Shown one piece after another: positions 16,983 through 25,544 of a stretch of 64,000 nucleotides of DNA. The notes beneath the pieces are model-generated. The model ran no database searches. It saw only the letters and a program-made list of their open reading frames with translations, and had not been told where the DNA came from. Made by a program: the position numbers and the translations under genes. Origin of the DNA: JAJPXC01 sp964628905 (GTDB lineage: Bacteria > Bacteroidota > Bacteroidia > Bacteroidales > Muribaculaceae). The stretch lies in assembly GCA_964628905.1 (NCBI GenBank), contig CAZVNS010000004.1, positions 18,468-82,467 of the forward strand. The letters run 5' to 3'. Each line of letters begins with the position of its first letter. Position 1 is the stretch's first letter.

Positions 16983-17844
16983 GGTCGGGTGTCATGGAGT
17001 TGCGCAACGCTTCTGTCAGACGCTGGGCATCAGCGTCGATAGTCTCGTCGTCGAGCGCTGTGGAGTCATTCTCCTCCTCTTCAGGATTATATATAGCCAT
17101 GGGGCGCTTCATGCCGATGGTGAGGGTGACTCTGGAGTTGACCGGTATCTTGTCGCCGCGGTGCAGCTGATGACCATTGCATGTGGCACCGAGCACCAGT
17201 CCCACACGATCTTCGGCCACTACCATCACCGTGTCGAGATTGGTGACACCCATGGCTCGGAGGCGCTCGATGGCCTGCTGACCTGAAGTCTCAAGATTAG
17301 GCACCACCACCATCTTGGGGGAGAAAGCCACAATGGTCACATAGACCGAGCGACCATTCTTCACCCTCGCCCCCTCGTGGGGGTTCTGGTCGATGATCGT
17401 GCCGGGAGCGGCGGGGTTGTCGAACACCGAGTCAGACACGATGATACCCAGGTCGGTATTCTCGAGGGCTGTGCGCCCCGCATCATAGCTGCGGCCTATC
17501 ACGTTGGGCACAGTGCGCTCGTCGCCATGACCGGTCCACACATCAAGCAATAGATATGACAGCCAACATAGTATCAGCCCTGTGCACACCATCAACAGCA
17601 CGTTCCACAATATCACATGCCACTCAAAGAAGCCTTTGGAGTTGTTGGAGTTGTTATAGTTTTGAGAGTTTTGAGAGTCGTTAGAGTTGTTGAGCCACAT
17701 ATCGTTGCGCTTGCGTTTAGGGGTTGCACCGTTGGGAGCTTTAGGCTCCTCGACCGACAGCACCACCAGCTCATCATCGTCGCCCACCGTGGCGGGGTTA
17801 ACCCCTTTGGGCTTATCATTATCAGGTTTCACAGTAATCTTCAA
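16972..17844 (-). CDS. PASTA-domain membrane protein
   Basis: This 290-residue protein has a cytoplasmic N-terminus (1-72), one transmembrane helix (about 75-97; VLLMVCTGLILCWLSYLLL) and two to three PASTA domains (about 108-255; VPNVIGRSYDAG, VVPNLETSGQQAIERLRAMG), which bind peptidoglycan or beta-lactams in other proteins. It lacks a kinase or transpeptidase domain. Residues 52-70 are an Asn/Ser-rich linker (NNSNDSQNS, YNNSNNSK) encoded by a short-period DNA array at 17638-17692. It is the first gene before the RluD-type gene. Confidence 0.9.
   Translation of the reverse strand: MKITVKPDNDKPKGVNPATVGDDDELVVLSVEEPKAPNGATPKRKRNDMWLNNSNDSQNSQNYNNSNNSKGFFEWHVILWNVLLMVCTGLILCWLSYLLLDVWTGHGDERTVPNVIGRSYDAGRTALENTDLGIIVSDSVFDNPAAPGTIIDQNPHEGARVKNGRSVYVTIVAFSPKMVVVPNLETSGQQAIERLRAMGVTNLDTVMVVAEDRVGLVLGATCNGHQLHRGDKIPVNSRVTLTIGMKRPMAIYNPEEEENDSTALDDETIDADAQRLTEALRNSMTPDHDD
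17638..17692 (-). repeat. Short-period array inside the PASTA-protein gene
   Basis: On the gene strand the DNA reads as repeats of AACAACTCTAACGACTCT and CAAAACTCTCAAAAC. It is in frame and encodes residues 52-70, just before the transmembrane helix. The units are those of the leader arrays elsewhere in the window. Confidence 0.7.
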
Positions 17845-17947
17845 TATTTACAACGCGAATAATTAGTAACGCGAACTTACAACAATTCCATCAAACCGCC
17901 AAACCTACCCCAAAAGCACATCGAGCATCATCAGCACTCAAAAAGGC

Positions 17948-18971
17948 ATGGGCTACGCTCCGGCCGAATGCGAACGGGAACGCTATCACTTCACTGCTCC
18001 ATTCGATATCCTTTCCGGACAGTCGCTCCACATCAGTGATGCTCCAACATGGGCCGATATCCTCCACGCCACCATGATGAGTCTGATTGATGACAACAAA
18101 CGTGTGGCCGTAATCACCGTCGGAACTCCGGGAGTGCTCGGATTTACCAAAGAGCGCCGCAGAGAGGCAGGCAAGCAGTTTATCGACGTGGGCATCGCTG
18201 AGCAAGAGGCTGTTGCGCTTGCCTCAGGCATGGCAATGGAGGGAGCTCGACCTGTGGTTGGCGTAATGAAGTTCGTTTATACAGCGCTCGTACGATCAGT
18301 TGGCGCAGGATGTTGCTATCAACAATACACCGGTTGTACTCGCACTCTTCGGCACAGGCATCAATGCACCTAACGACGTGACACACCTCGGATGGTTTGA
18401 TATAGCCCTGATTAGCAACACACCGGGCTGGGTATACCTCGCTCCCACATGCAAGGAGGAGTATCAGGCCATGCTCCGCTGGGCTGTTAAGCAGACAGAG
18501 CATCCTGTAGCCATCCGCCAGCCAGGCTCCCCGGTATGGGTAACAGACCGAAAGTTCCCCGAGGATTACTCCGAGCTTAACAAACCCCGTGTAGTATATC
18601 ACGGCAAGCAGGTTGCTATCATTGCCGCAGGATCAACTATGCGCCAAGCATCTGAGGCTATCGATGCTCTTAGCGAAAAGGAGATGAAGGTAACGATGAT
18701 CAATCCCGTTTATCTCAGTGGACTCGACACAGAATTGCTCGAAAGCTTAAAGGGCGACCACAAATATGTGATCACCCTTGAGGATGGTGTGCTCGATGGC
18801 GGCTACGGTGAGAAAGTAGCTCTCTACTACGGCGATAGCGACATGAAGGTAATATGCCGAGGCATACCTAAGGAGTTCCTCGATCGCTATGACCAGGCAA
18901 CGTTAGCCGAGCAGTGCCGTTTGACTAAGGACGTTATCGTAAGCGATGTCGAAAAGCTTATGCGAGGGTGA
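17948..18971 (+). pseudogene. Broken dxs-like fragment (transketolase-type pyrimidine and C-terminal domains)
   Basis: Two overlapping frames together match the second half of 1-deoxy-D-xylulose-5-phosphate synthase-like enzymes. The first gives KGMGYAPAE, FIDVGIAEQEAVALASGMAMEG; after a one-base shift near 18270-18280 the second gives FIQRSYDQLAQDVAINNT and a full C-terminal domain up to 18971. Removing one T in AAGTTCGTT joins them. The N-terminal thiamine-diphosphate domain (about 290 residues) is absent: in-frame sequence upstream reaches a stop at 17867 without further similarity. It ends convergent with, and overlapping by 14 bases, the metal permease. It is probably a decayed paralogue, not the essential dxs. 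Confidence 0.75.
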
Positions 18972-20199
18972 AGCCGAGGTCTTCGACAACTTCGCGCACC
19001 GCTGACTCGTCGGCGTGGCCGTGGATGGTGGTTTGGCCTGTTGTAAGGTCTACCTCCACGGCCTCGACGCCGGGGAGTTTGGCGATGTTTTTCTCTACCA
19101 TGGCCTTGCAGTGGCCACATGTCATGCCTTTTACTGTGAATGTCTGGCCCATATCGGTATAGTTGTTAGAGTTGTTAGATTTTTTAGAGTTGCTGAAGTA
19201 GCGACGGGTGGCGGCGTAGATCAATAGTCCGACGAGCACTATGGAGCTGATGGCCTGCAGGGTGGATATGTGCAGGTGGCAGCAAGACGCACCGGCTGTG
19301 GTCGATGGCACAAACCACCGGGTGGGAAGCAGGTAGTCGATACACAATCCGAAGGCGATAGCGCCAACGATGATTGTGGTCAGATAGACTGTGGCGGCTC
19401 TACGACCCAATGAGCGGCTGACGATGATCACCGAGGCAAGGTTGGCAGCAGGGCCGGCCATCAGCAGCACGAAGGCGGCTCCGGGTGTGAGACCTTTCAG
19501 CATCAGCGACAGGGCGATGGGGATGGAGCCGGTGGAGCATACATACATCGGCACTGCCACTATCACAACGGCTATCATCGCAAGCAGTGGGTATTGTGCG
19601 AAGGTGGTAAAGAAGCCGTCGGGCACAAATACGGTAATGGCCGCTGCCACGAGAAGTCCAATCATCAGCCATCGACCGATATTCTGCACCATGTCGACGA
19701 AGCCATAGCGCAAGGCGGCAATTGTGCGTTGGCCGAATGTAGTCGCTTCAGGGGCATCGATAGTGTCCACCTCATGCTCATCGTGGTGATGATGGCTCTT
19801 GCGGTCCTCAAAGTTGACGGCAACACCCCCAACGATAGCTGTGACCAAAGCTGCCGCTGGGCGGATGATGGCAAATGCAGGGGTGAGCAGCGAATAGGTG
19901 GCGGCGATGGAGTCGACTCCGGTCTGTGGTGTGGCTATAAGGAACGATGTGGTAGCGCCTCGCGAGGCTCCGTTTTTGCGCAGGGATACGGCGGTAGGGA
20001 GCACGCCACATGAACATAACGGCAGTGGCACGCCTAAGATAGCCGATTTGACAACCGATCCAAGCGACGGACGCGACAGATGGTTGCGGTAAAAGCTTTG
20101 TGGTACATAGGCGTAGAGCAATCCGGCCACAAAGAAGCCGAGCAGCAGATAGGGTGCCATCTCGGCCATCATGTTGATCAGTGAGTAGATGAATTCCAT
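18958..20199 (-). CDS. SO_0444-family Cu/Zn efflux permease fused to an HMA domain
   Basis: This 413-residue protein has about eight to ten membrane helices (residues 1-335) with the family motif PLCSCGVLPTAVSLRKNGAS and a second half-repeat YVCSTGSIPIALSLMLKG. A His-rich loop (SHHHHDEHEVD) is at about 132. An Asn/Ser linker (336-349) joins a 64-residue heavy-metal-associated domain beginning MGQTFTVKGMTCGHC. The protein probably exports copper or zinc ions. It lies 55 bases after the AraC-type regulator in the same direction. The linker is made of the same repeat found in leaders, suggesting a fusion of two genes. Confidence 0.92.
   Translation of the reverse strand: MEFIYSLINMMAEMAPYLLLGFFVAGLLYAYVPQSFYRNHLSRPSLGSVVKSAILGVPLPLCSCGVLPTAVSLRKNGASRGATTSFLIATPQTGVDSIAATYSLLTPAFAIIRPAAALVTAIVGGVAVNFEDRKSHHHHDEHEVDTIDAPEATTFGQRTIAALRYGFVDMVQNIGRWLMIGLLVAAAITVFVPDGFFTTFAQYPLLAMIAVVIVAVPMYVCSTGSIPIALSLMLKGLTPGAAFVLLMAGPAANLASVIIVSRSLGRRAATVYLTTIIVGAIAFGLCIDYLLPTRWFVPSTTAGASCCHLHISTLQAISSIVLVGLLIYAATRRYFSNSKKSNNSNNYTDMGQTFTVKGMTCGHCKAMVEKNIAKLPGVEAVEVDLTTGQTTIHGHADESAVREVVEDLGFTLA
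19161..19194 (-). repeat. Short-period array at the permease-HMA junction
   Basis: On the gene strand the DNA reads AACTCTAAAAAATCTAACAA and continues CTCTAACAACT, ending 8 bases before the ATG codon (19150-19152) that begins the HMA domain. It closely resembles the leader of the gene at 20923. Confidence 0.7.
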
Positions 20200-20254
20200 G
20201 CCGCGAAGTTAGCTGACGGCTGAGGATTATTTGTTACATGTTTCGCACAATGTG

Positions 20255-20815
20255 TTACAACTCATCGATGCCTCTGCGCTCACCCTGCTGGCGAAATTCG
20301 CTAAGGGTCACTCCAACTTCTCGCTTGAATGTAGCCGAGAGGTGAGGCACACTCGAAAAACCTGCAATATCTGCAATCTGGGCAAGCGACAGCCGGTGGT
20401 CGTGAAGCAACTCCTTGACATACTCTATGCGCTGCAACATCAGATAGCGCTGTATCGGGCGACCCTCGACAGCGGTAAACAGACGGCTTGCGGTCTTAAA
20501 GACCACGCACATATTGTCGGCTATATATGATGACAATTTTAGTTGGCGTGCATCCATGTTGCGCACATAGTTGCGCACAAGCGCCATGATACGCTCCACG
20601 GCCACATGGTCGTCTGACTCAAGGGGCTCGAAGCCTATGAGTCGTAATCGCTCGTAGAGCTCCTTACGTGTTTCCGGCACCAACTCGTGATCAAGCGTCA
20701 TGCGACCCAACGACACCCGGGCATCCGCCAGCCCCAGGTCGCGGCATATATCCTCTACCGCCATCACGCAACGGCGGCATACCATGTTCTTTATATGTAA
20801 AATTGATTCTGACAT
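20255..20815 (-). CDS. AraC-family regulator with an N-terminal HMA-like metal-binding domain
   Basis: In this 186-residue protein, residues 1-70 resemble a small HMA fold with MVCRRC (CxxC) in the metal-loop position; residues about 85-180 are an AraC DNA-binding domain (SLAQIADIAGFSSVPHLSATFKREVGVTLSEFRQ). The linked domains suggest that metal binding by the first domain sets DNA binding by the second. It is just upstream of the Cu/Zn efflux permease and very likely controls it; both the ligand and the target are inference. Proteins with this layout are known next to metal transporters in Bacteroidetes. Confidence 0.88.
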   Translation of the reverse strand: MSESILHIKNMVCRRCVMAVEDICRDLGLADARVSLGRMTLDHELVPETRKELYERLRLIGFEPLESDDHVAVERIMALVRNYVRNMDARQLKLSSYIADNMCVVFKTASRLFTAVEGRPIQRYLMLQRIEYVKELLHDHRLSLAQIADIAGFSSVPHLSATFKREVGVTLSEFRQQGERRGIDEL

Positions 20816-20886
20816 TTATCCTTGTTTGGTCATTTAACTAAACATCAAGCCACAGCTTGTTGTTTAATCTATAGAAGCTTAAATGC

Positions 20887-20922
20887 CTTAAAAACTCTAA
20901 CAACTCTCACAACTCAACAACT
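20887..20922 (+). repeat. Short-period leader array before the holin-like gene
   Basis: Units CTTAAAAACTCTAACAACTC, TCACAACTC and AACAACT run straight into the ATG at 20923. No G occurs from 20887 to the ATG. Same family and orientation as the other leader arrays. Confidence 0.65.
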
Positions 20923-21255
20923 ATGATCATCGTTCAACTTCTACTCACAGCCTTGGTAGCATACATTGCAGCTAAGATCACCCCCGGTGTCGAAATCACA
21001 TCGTATTGGACAGCCATTGTGCTCGCAATAGTTTTAGGACTACTTGACGTTCTGGTAAAGCCATTCCTGGAGTTTATCTCACTTCCTGTGACGGTGCTGA
21101 CATTAGGATTTTTTATGCTGGTAATTAATGCAGTGATTGTGCTTTTGGCAAGTTGGCTGGTGAGCAGCTTTCAAGTAGCGGGATTTTGGGCGGCAATGCT
21201 CTATAGCATAATTTTCTCCGTGGTGAGCTGGGTACTCGGGTTGATTTTCAGCTAA
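20923..21255 (+). CDS. Phage_holin_4_2-family small membrane protein
   Basis: This 110-residue protein has four hydrophobic helices (about 1-20, 27-47, 52-78, 85-110), with the family features ITPGVEI, LGLLDVLVKPFLEFISLPVTVLTLG and the C-terminal LYSIIFSVVSWVLGLI. Despite the family name such proteins are chromosomally encoded in many bacteria; no phage genes are present around it, so lysis is unlikely. The role is unknown. It is convergent with nspC with no gap (21255/21256). A G-free leader repeat precedes the ATG. Confidence 0.9.
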   Translation: MIIVQLLLTALVAYIAAKITPGVEITSYWTAIVLAIVLGLLDVLVKPFLEFISLPVTVLTLGFFMLVINAVIVLLASWLVSSFQVAGFWAAMLYSIIFSVVSWVLGLIFS

Positions 21256-22398
21256 TCAGCTCATGCGGGAGCGGTAATCGTCGTAGTCAAATTGCCTCAA
21301 GTAGCTCGGCTCACCTTGTGTTGGCACGAACACTATCGAGGGGTGGGGGATGCCGTTGAACATCGTGGTCTTCACCGTGGTGTAGTGGTTCATATCCTCC
21401 AAAGTGAGGCGATCGCCTACTTGCAGGGGTCGCTCAAAGTCCCAACCGTCAATGAAGTCGCCACTCAGGCATGAGTTGCCCCCGATACGGTAGTGGTGCT
21501 CAGCCCCGTCAGAGCTTTCAGTGATGGCCGGACGATAAGGCATCTCAAGGGTGTCAGGCATGTGACATGCAAACGACACATCGAGAATGGCGGTCTTAAT
21601 ACCATCATTATCAACCACATCCACCACCGACGATATCAAGTCGCCCGTACGCCAGGTGAAGGCACTCCCCGGCTCCAATATCACCTGAAGCCAGGGATAG
21701 CGGCTACGAAAGCCGCGGATTATCTCCACAAGTCGGTCGGTATCGTACCCTTCACGGGTCATCAGATGCCCACCTCCCATATTCACCCATCGAACATCCT
21801 TGAGCAGATGCCCAAACTGGCGCTCAAAAGCTTCGAGCACCTTGGCCAAGTCCTCAGCCGACGACTCACAAAGCGCATGAAAGTGGAGTCCCTTTACCCC
21901 CTTTGGCAACGCAGGCAATGCGTCGGCCGATACCCCAAAACGTGAGCCAGGGAGGGCGGGATTGTAGATATCGGTATCGATCACTGAGCAGTGGGGATTG
22001 ACACGCAGCCCTATGCTCACATGGCGATCACCGACGGCGTTATACTCCTCAATTTGTGGGAGATATCGTTCAAGTTGCGACAAAGAGTTGAAGGTCAGAT
22101 GGGTGCTTCCTTCTATAAATTCACGGACATTCTGAGGGGTGTAGGCCGGGGTGTAGCTATGCACTCTGCCTCGAAATTCCTCCAAACCAAGGCGTAGCTC
22201 ATTGACCGAACTGGCGGTGCACCCACCGACATACTCACGGATGATTGGGAACGTACGCCACAGAGCATTGGCCTTGAAGGCCATGATGATCTCAGCGCCT
22301 GAACGACGTGCCACGTCGGCTATTACCTCAAGGTTGTGGCGCAGGCGATCCTCATATACCACATAGAATGGCGTGGGCAATGAGTCTATTCTGTTCAT
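21256..22398 (-). CDS. nspC: Carboxynorspermidine/carboxyspermidine decarboxylase
   Basis: This 380-residue PLP enzyme of the alanine-racemase fold removes CO2 from carboxyspermidine to give spermidine. The PLP lysine is in IIMAFKANALW, the glycine-rich WVNMGGGHLMT and EPGSAFTWRTGDL are typical, and the C-terminal IGGNSCLSGDFIDGW carries the Cys-x-x-Asp substrate site. This is the alternative spermidine route common in gut Bacteroidetes. Its ATG overlaps the stop of the helicase gene (ATGA). The partner dehydrogenase is not in the window. Confidence 0.95.
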   Translation of the reverse strand: MNRIDSLPTPFYVVYEDRLRHNLEVIADVARRSGAEIIMAFKANALWRTFPIIREYVGGCTASSVNELRLGLEEFRGRVHSYTPAYTPQNVREFIEGSTHLTFNSLSQLERYLPQIEEYNAVGDRHVSIGLRVNPHCSVIDTDIYNPALPGSRFGVSADALPALPKGVKGLHFHALCESSAEDLAKVLEAFERQFGHLLKDVRWVNMGGGHLMTREGYDTDRLVEIIRGFRSRYPWLQVILEPGSAFTWRTGDLISSVVDVVDNDGIKTAILDVSFACHMPDTLEMPYRPAITESSDGAEHHYRIGGNSCLSGDFIDGWDFERPLQVGDRLTLEDMNHYTTVKTTMFNGIPHPSIVFVPTQGEPSYLRQFDYDDYRSRMS

Positions 22399-24755
22399 AA
22401 TATATTGAATTTGGCGAATTTAAGAAGCAATGTTTTAGTTTCTACGTTGTTGAATTTCACCACAATTCGCGGGTCAACTCCGGCTGTATCTATCAACACT
22501 ATAGTACCCTGGCCAAAGCGGGGATGCTCAATCTCCATACCCACACTCAGCTCGCTCACGCTATGGATGCCGGGCTGATTGGGCGCTGACGTGGCTGGGC
22601 GTGTGGCAGTGGGATTAGTGGCGGCTATATATGTTGCGGACGCACCGGGGGTTGTCCCTACTTGCGAGGTGGGGTGCGTAGATACACTGTTGGGGCGTTT
22701 GCCAACACTGAACGTTGGGGAGTGGTACGAAGAGCGGTAACGCTCCATGGGGTTGAACGTAGTGGGTGCGATTGTCGTGCCGGTGGTGAGTTGGAGGTAC
22801 TGCGGGTCGATGTCGCGTATGAAGCGCGAGGGGGATGTGGTGACGGTCTGTCCGTTGCGGTAGCGTGAGGCAGCGTAGCTGATCATGCAGAACTGTTTGG
22901 CCCTGGTGATTGCCACATAGAGCAGACGGCGCTCCTCCTCAACCTCCGAGGGGGTAGTGGCCATGCCGGATGGGAAAAGGTCCTCCTCAACACCGACGAT
23001 AAACACATTAGTAAATTCCAATCCCTTGGCGGCATGGACGGTCATAAGGGTGATCCGCTCCTCGTTGGCGCTATCGTCGGTGTCCTGGTCAGTAGCGAGC
23101 GACACCTGGGCAAGGAAGTCGCGCAGTGTCACCTCTTCGGGGCGCCCTTCCTCTATCTGAGTGGCCACAAACTCGCGCACACCGTTAAGCAACTCATTTA
23201 GGTTCTCCTGCTTGGATATCGACTCCGGCGTACGGTCACTTATAAGCATTGCAAGCAATCCTGTCTCGCGTATGATGGCCACAGCCACTTCCTCAGCGTT
23301 GAGACCATTGGCATTGAGATTGATGAAACCCTCGATAAGAGTGCGGAAAGCATCGAGCTTACGGAGTGTGCCTGAGTTGAGACCGGGATTATAGGTGTCG
23401 ATATTAGTAATCACGTCCCACATCGACACTCTGTTGTCGATGGCGGCTCGCAGCAGCTTGTTGACGGTGGTCTCACCGATGCCTCGGCCGGGGAAGTTGA
23501 TGATACGCCTAAGGGCCTCATCGTCCGACGGGTTGACCGAAAGGCGGAAATAGGCTATCGCATCCTTGATCTCCTTACGTTGATAGAACGAGAGTCCTCC
23601 ATAGATGCGATATGGTATGTTGCGCTTACGTAGCGACTCCTCGAGTATACGCGACTGGGCGTTGGTGCGGTAAAGTATCGCCGTCTCCTCATAGCTCGTA
23701 TGCGAGCGCATCTTCACCTGTGAGATGCGGTTGGCTACCAGGAATGCCTCCTCGTAGTCGCTATAGCTCTGCACCACCTCGATGCGGTCGCCAACGGCAT
23801 TGCGCGAGAACACTTGCTTGGGTATCTGCTCCGTATTCTTGGCTATCAGCGTGTTGGCGGCGTTGATGATAGTTTGAGTAGATCGGTAGTTCTGCTCGAG
23901 CTTGAAAATCTCTAACGTGGGGTATACATTCTTAAGGTTGAGTATATTACGGATATTCGCCCCGCGGAATGAGTAGATACTTTGTGCATCGTCACCCACC
24001 ACACACAGATTGCCTGAACCCTCGGTAAGGCGCGACACGATCAGATGCTGGGCGAAGTTGGTGTCCTGATACTCATCGACGAGCACATAGCGGAAATATT
24101 CCTGGTAGTGGCGCAGTATCTCGGGATTGTCGCGCAACAGTATGTTGGTATAGTACAGCAAGTCATCAAAATCCATCGCCCCGGCCACGAAGCAGCGGTT
24201 GCGATAAGCGAGGTAAATAGCCTGTGTGAAGGGTCGGTGCGAACGGCGATCTTGCTCCATCAAGTCGCGGTCGGCGGCATACGCTTCCGGGAATATCAAG
24301 GCATTCTTGGCCGACGAGATGGTATTTAGCACCGTCGATGGCTTGTATATCTTGTCATCGAGATCCATGTCGCGGATTATCGACTTGACCAGCGACTTTG
24401 AGTCGTCGGCATCATATATGGTGAAATCGCGCTTATAGCCCAAGCGCTCGGCATGTGTGCGAAGTATGCGAGCGAATATGGAGTGGAATGTGCCCATCCA
24501 TAGCTTGGAAGCCGTGGATTGACCGACAAGAGCCTCAATACGCTCGCGCATCTCGCGCGCGGCCTTGTTGGTGAAAGTCAACGCCAGTATGCGCCACGGC
24601 TCGTAGCCCATGGCAAGGAGATGCACTATCTTATATGTGAGCACGCGCGTCTTGCCAGAGCCCGCTCCCGCTATCACCAGCTGGGGCGTGCCGAGATGCA
24701 CCACCGCTGCCCGCTGCTGCTCATTCAGCTCGCTGAGATAATCTTCTGTCACCAT
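22395..24755 (-). CDS. UvrD/PcrA-type ATP-dependent DNA helicase
   Basis: This 786-residue superfamily 1A helicase has the Q motif LNEQQRAAV, Walker A AGAGSGKTRVLTYK, the DEYQDTN box, GDDAQSIYSFRGAN, LEQNYRSTQ and VHAAKGLEFTNVF. It unwinds DNA 3'-5' in nucleotide-excision and mismatch repair and displaces RecA. Between residues about 665 and 735 is a Thr/Pro/Ala-rich spacer before a C-terminal Tudor-like module (GMEIEHPRFGQGTIV), as in PcrA, which contacts RNA polymerase in other species. The DUF4250 gene is just upstream. Confidence 0.96.
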   Translation of the reverse strand: MVTEDYLSELNEQQRAAVVHLGTPQLVIAGAGSGKTRVLTYKIVHLLAMGYEPWRILALTFTNKAAREMRERIEALVGQSTASKLWMGTFHSIFARILRTHAERLGYKRDFTIYDADDSKSLVKSIIRDMDLDDKIYKPSTVLNTISSAKNALIFPEAYAADRDLMEQDRRSHRPFTQAIYLAYRNRCFVAGAMDFDDLLYYTNILLRDNPEILRHYQEYFRYVLVDEYQDTNFAQHLIVSRLTEGSGNLCVVGDDAQSIYSFRGANIRNILNLKNVYPTLEIFKLEQNYRSTQTIINAANTLIAKNTEQIPKQVFSRNAVGDRIEVVQSYSDYEEAFLVANRISQVKMRSHTSYEETAILYRTNAQSRILEESLRKRNIPYRIYGGLSFYQRKEIKDAIAYFRLSVNPSDDEALRRIINFPGRGIGETTVNKLLRAAIDNRVSMWDVITNIDTYNPGLNSGTLRKLDAFRTLIEGFINLNANGLNAEEVAVAIIRETGLLAMLISDRTPESISKQENLNELLNGVREFVATQIEEGRPEEVTLRDFLAQVSLATDQDTDDSANEERITLMTVHAAKGLEFTNVFIVGVEEDLFPSGMATTPSEVEEERRLLYVAITRAKQFCMISYAASRYRNGQTVTTSPSRFIRDIDPQYLQLTTGTTIAPTTFNPMERYRSSYHSPTFSVGKRPNSVSTHPTSQVGTTPGASATYIAATNPTATRPATSAPNQPGIHSVSELSVGMEIEHPRFGQGTIVLIDTAGVDPRIVVKFNNVETKTLLLKFAKFNIL

Positions 24756-24764
24756 GTGTGCAGA

Positions 24765-24944
24765 TTATTTAAACTGGTTGGTTGCTGCTACATATTCCAC
24801 GCCCATCGGTGCCAGGGCGGCTGAGAGTTCAGCAGGGTCAACATTGAGGCTGTCGCACAGCTCGTCGAGCGATGCGTAATTGTCGCGGAGCTTAGTGTTG
24901 ATATAGCTCAGCAATATGGCGGGATCCTTAGGGAGATTTTCCAT
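24765..24944 (-). CDS. DUF4250 small protein
   Basis: This is a 59-residue protein starting MENLPKDPAILLSYINTKLR and continuing with YASLDELCDSLNVDPAEL, the DUF4250 pattern; the second half is like a small helix-turn-helix. I chose the ATG at 24942-24944 because a -7 box at 24963-24970 puts transcription initiation downstream of the longer in-frame start, and the family begins here. It lies 9 bases before the helicase gene and is probably cotranscribed. Function unknown. Confidence 0.85.
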   Translation of the reverse strand: MENLPKDPAILLSYINTKLRDNYASLDELCDSLNVDPAELSAALAPMGVEYVAATNQFK

Positions 24945-24962
24945 CAGTCGAAATTTTTCACA

Positions 24963-24970
24963 AAGATACA
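24963..24970 (-). promoter_or_regulatory. -7 box for DUF4250-helicase-nspC
   Basis: The complement reads TATCTTTG, 18 nt before the ATG at 24944. No clear -33 is visible. It would drive the three coupled minus-strand genes. Confidence 0.55.
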
Positions 24971-25034
24971 AAAAATCCTGAACCGCTGAGGGCGTTTAGG
25001 CGTTGTTAAGGTGTATTAACCCATCCCCGACTCT

Positions 25035-25487
25035 ATGAACGACGTGACTATCCGCTTCGCCACAATTTCCGACATCGCCGAGCTAATCACATGGCGAATG
25101 CGGGTGCTGCATGAGGCGTTTGCCGACTCAGCCGACGCCGACTGGCCGACACTTCAATCCGCCAACCGACGCTACTATGTGCACGAGCTGTCGATGGGCA
25201 CTCTCGAGGCTGTGCTTGCCAAATCAACAACCAACGACACCATCGGATGTGGCGACGTATGCTATCAGCGCGAGCTCCCTTCACCTGACAACCCTTCGGG
25301 CATCAACGCCTATCTGATGAACATATACGTCGACCCCAACCATCGCCATCACTCTGTAGGTCAGGCTATAGTTGACTCACTCGTCGACCTGGCACGTCAG
25401 CGCAATGCCGGCAAGATTTACCTTGAGACAACCGAAGCCGGTCGACACTCTATCAAGATTGTGGCTTCACCGACCTGTTGGGCATGA
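25035..25487 (+). CDS. GNAT acetyltransferase, frameshifted at the C-terminus
   Basis: As read, this has 150 residues. Residues 1-137 are a GNAT fold (TIRFATISDIAELITWR, YLMNIYVDPNHRHHSVGQAI, GKIYLETTEAGR). The last residues as read (HSIKIVASPTCWA) are unlike the family. In the other frame the DNA encodes LYQDCGFTDLLGMMRIAE and stops at 25502-25504, the expected end of the fold. One base appears to be missing near 25445 (CGACACTC for CGACCACTC). The native gene probably runs 25035-25504. The acceptor substrate is unknown. Confidence 0.75.
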   Translation: MNDVTIRFATISDIAELITWRMRVLHEAFADSADADWPTLQSANRRYYVHELSMGTLEAVLAKSTTNDTIGCGDVCYQRELPSPDNPSGINAYLMNIYVDPNHRHHSVGQAIVDSLVDLARQRNAGKIYLETTEAGRHSIKIVASPTCWA

Positions 25488-25517
25488 TGCGGATTGCTGA
25501 GTAATGGAATTTTTTCG

Positions 25518-25525
25518 TAGCTTTG
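25518..25525 (+). promoter_or_regulatory. -7 box for the DUF2284 gene
   Basis: TAGCTTTG, with TTG at 25494-25496 spaced 21 nt upstream as -33. The predicted leader is about 15 nt. Confidence 0.6.
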
Positions 25526-25544
25526 CGGTGAAATATCCGAAAAA

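Noticed and set aside
20923..21255. Holin-like protein as a sign of a prophage
   Set aside because: All neighbours are chromosomal housekeeping genes, and no other phage gene is in the window; the family is common on chromosomes.
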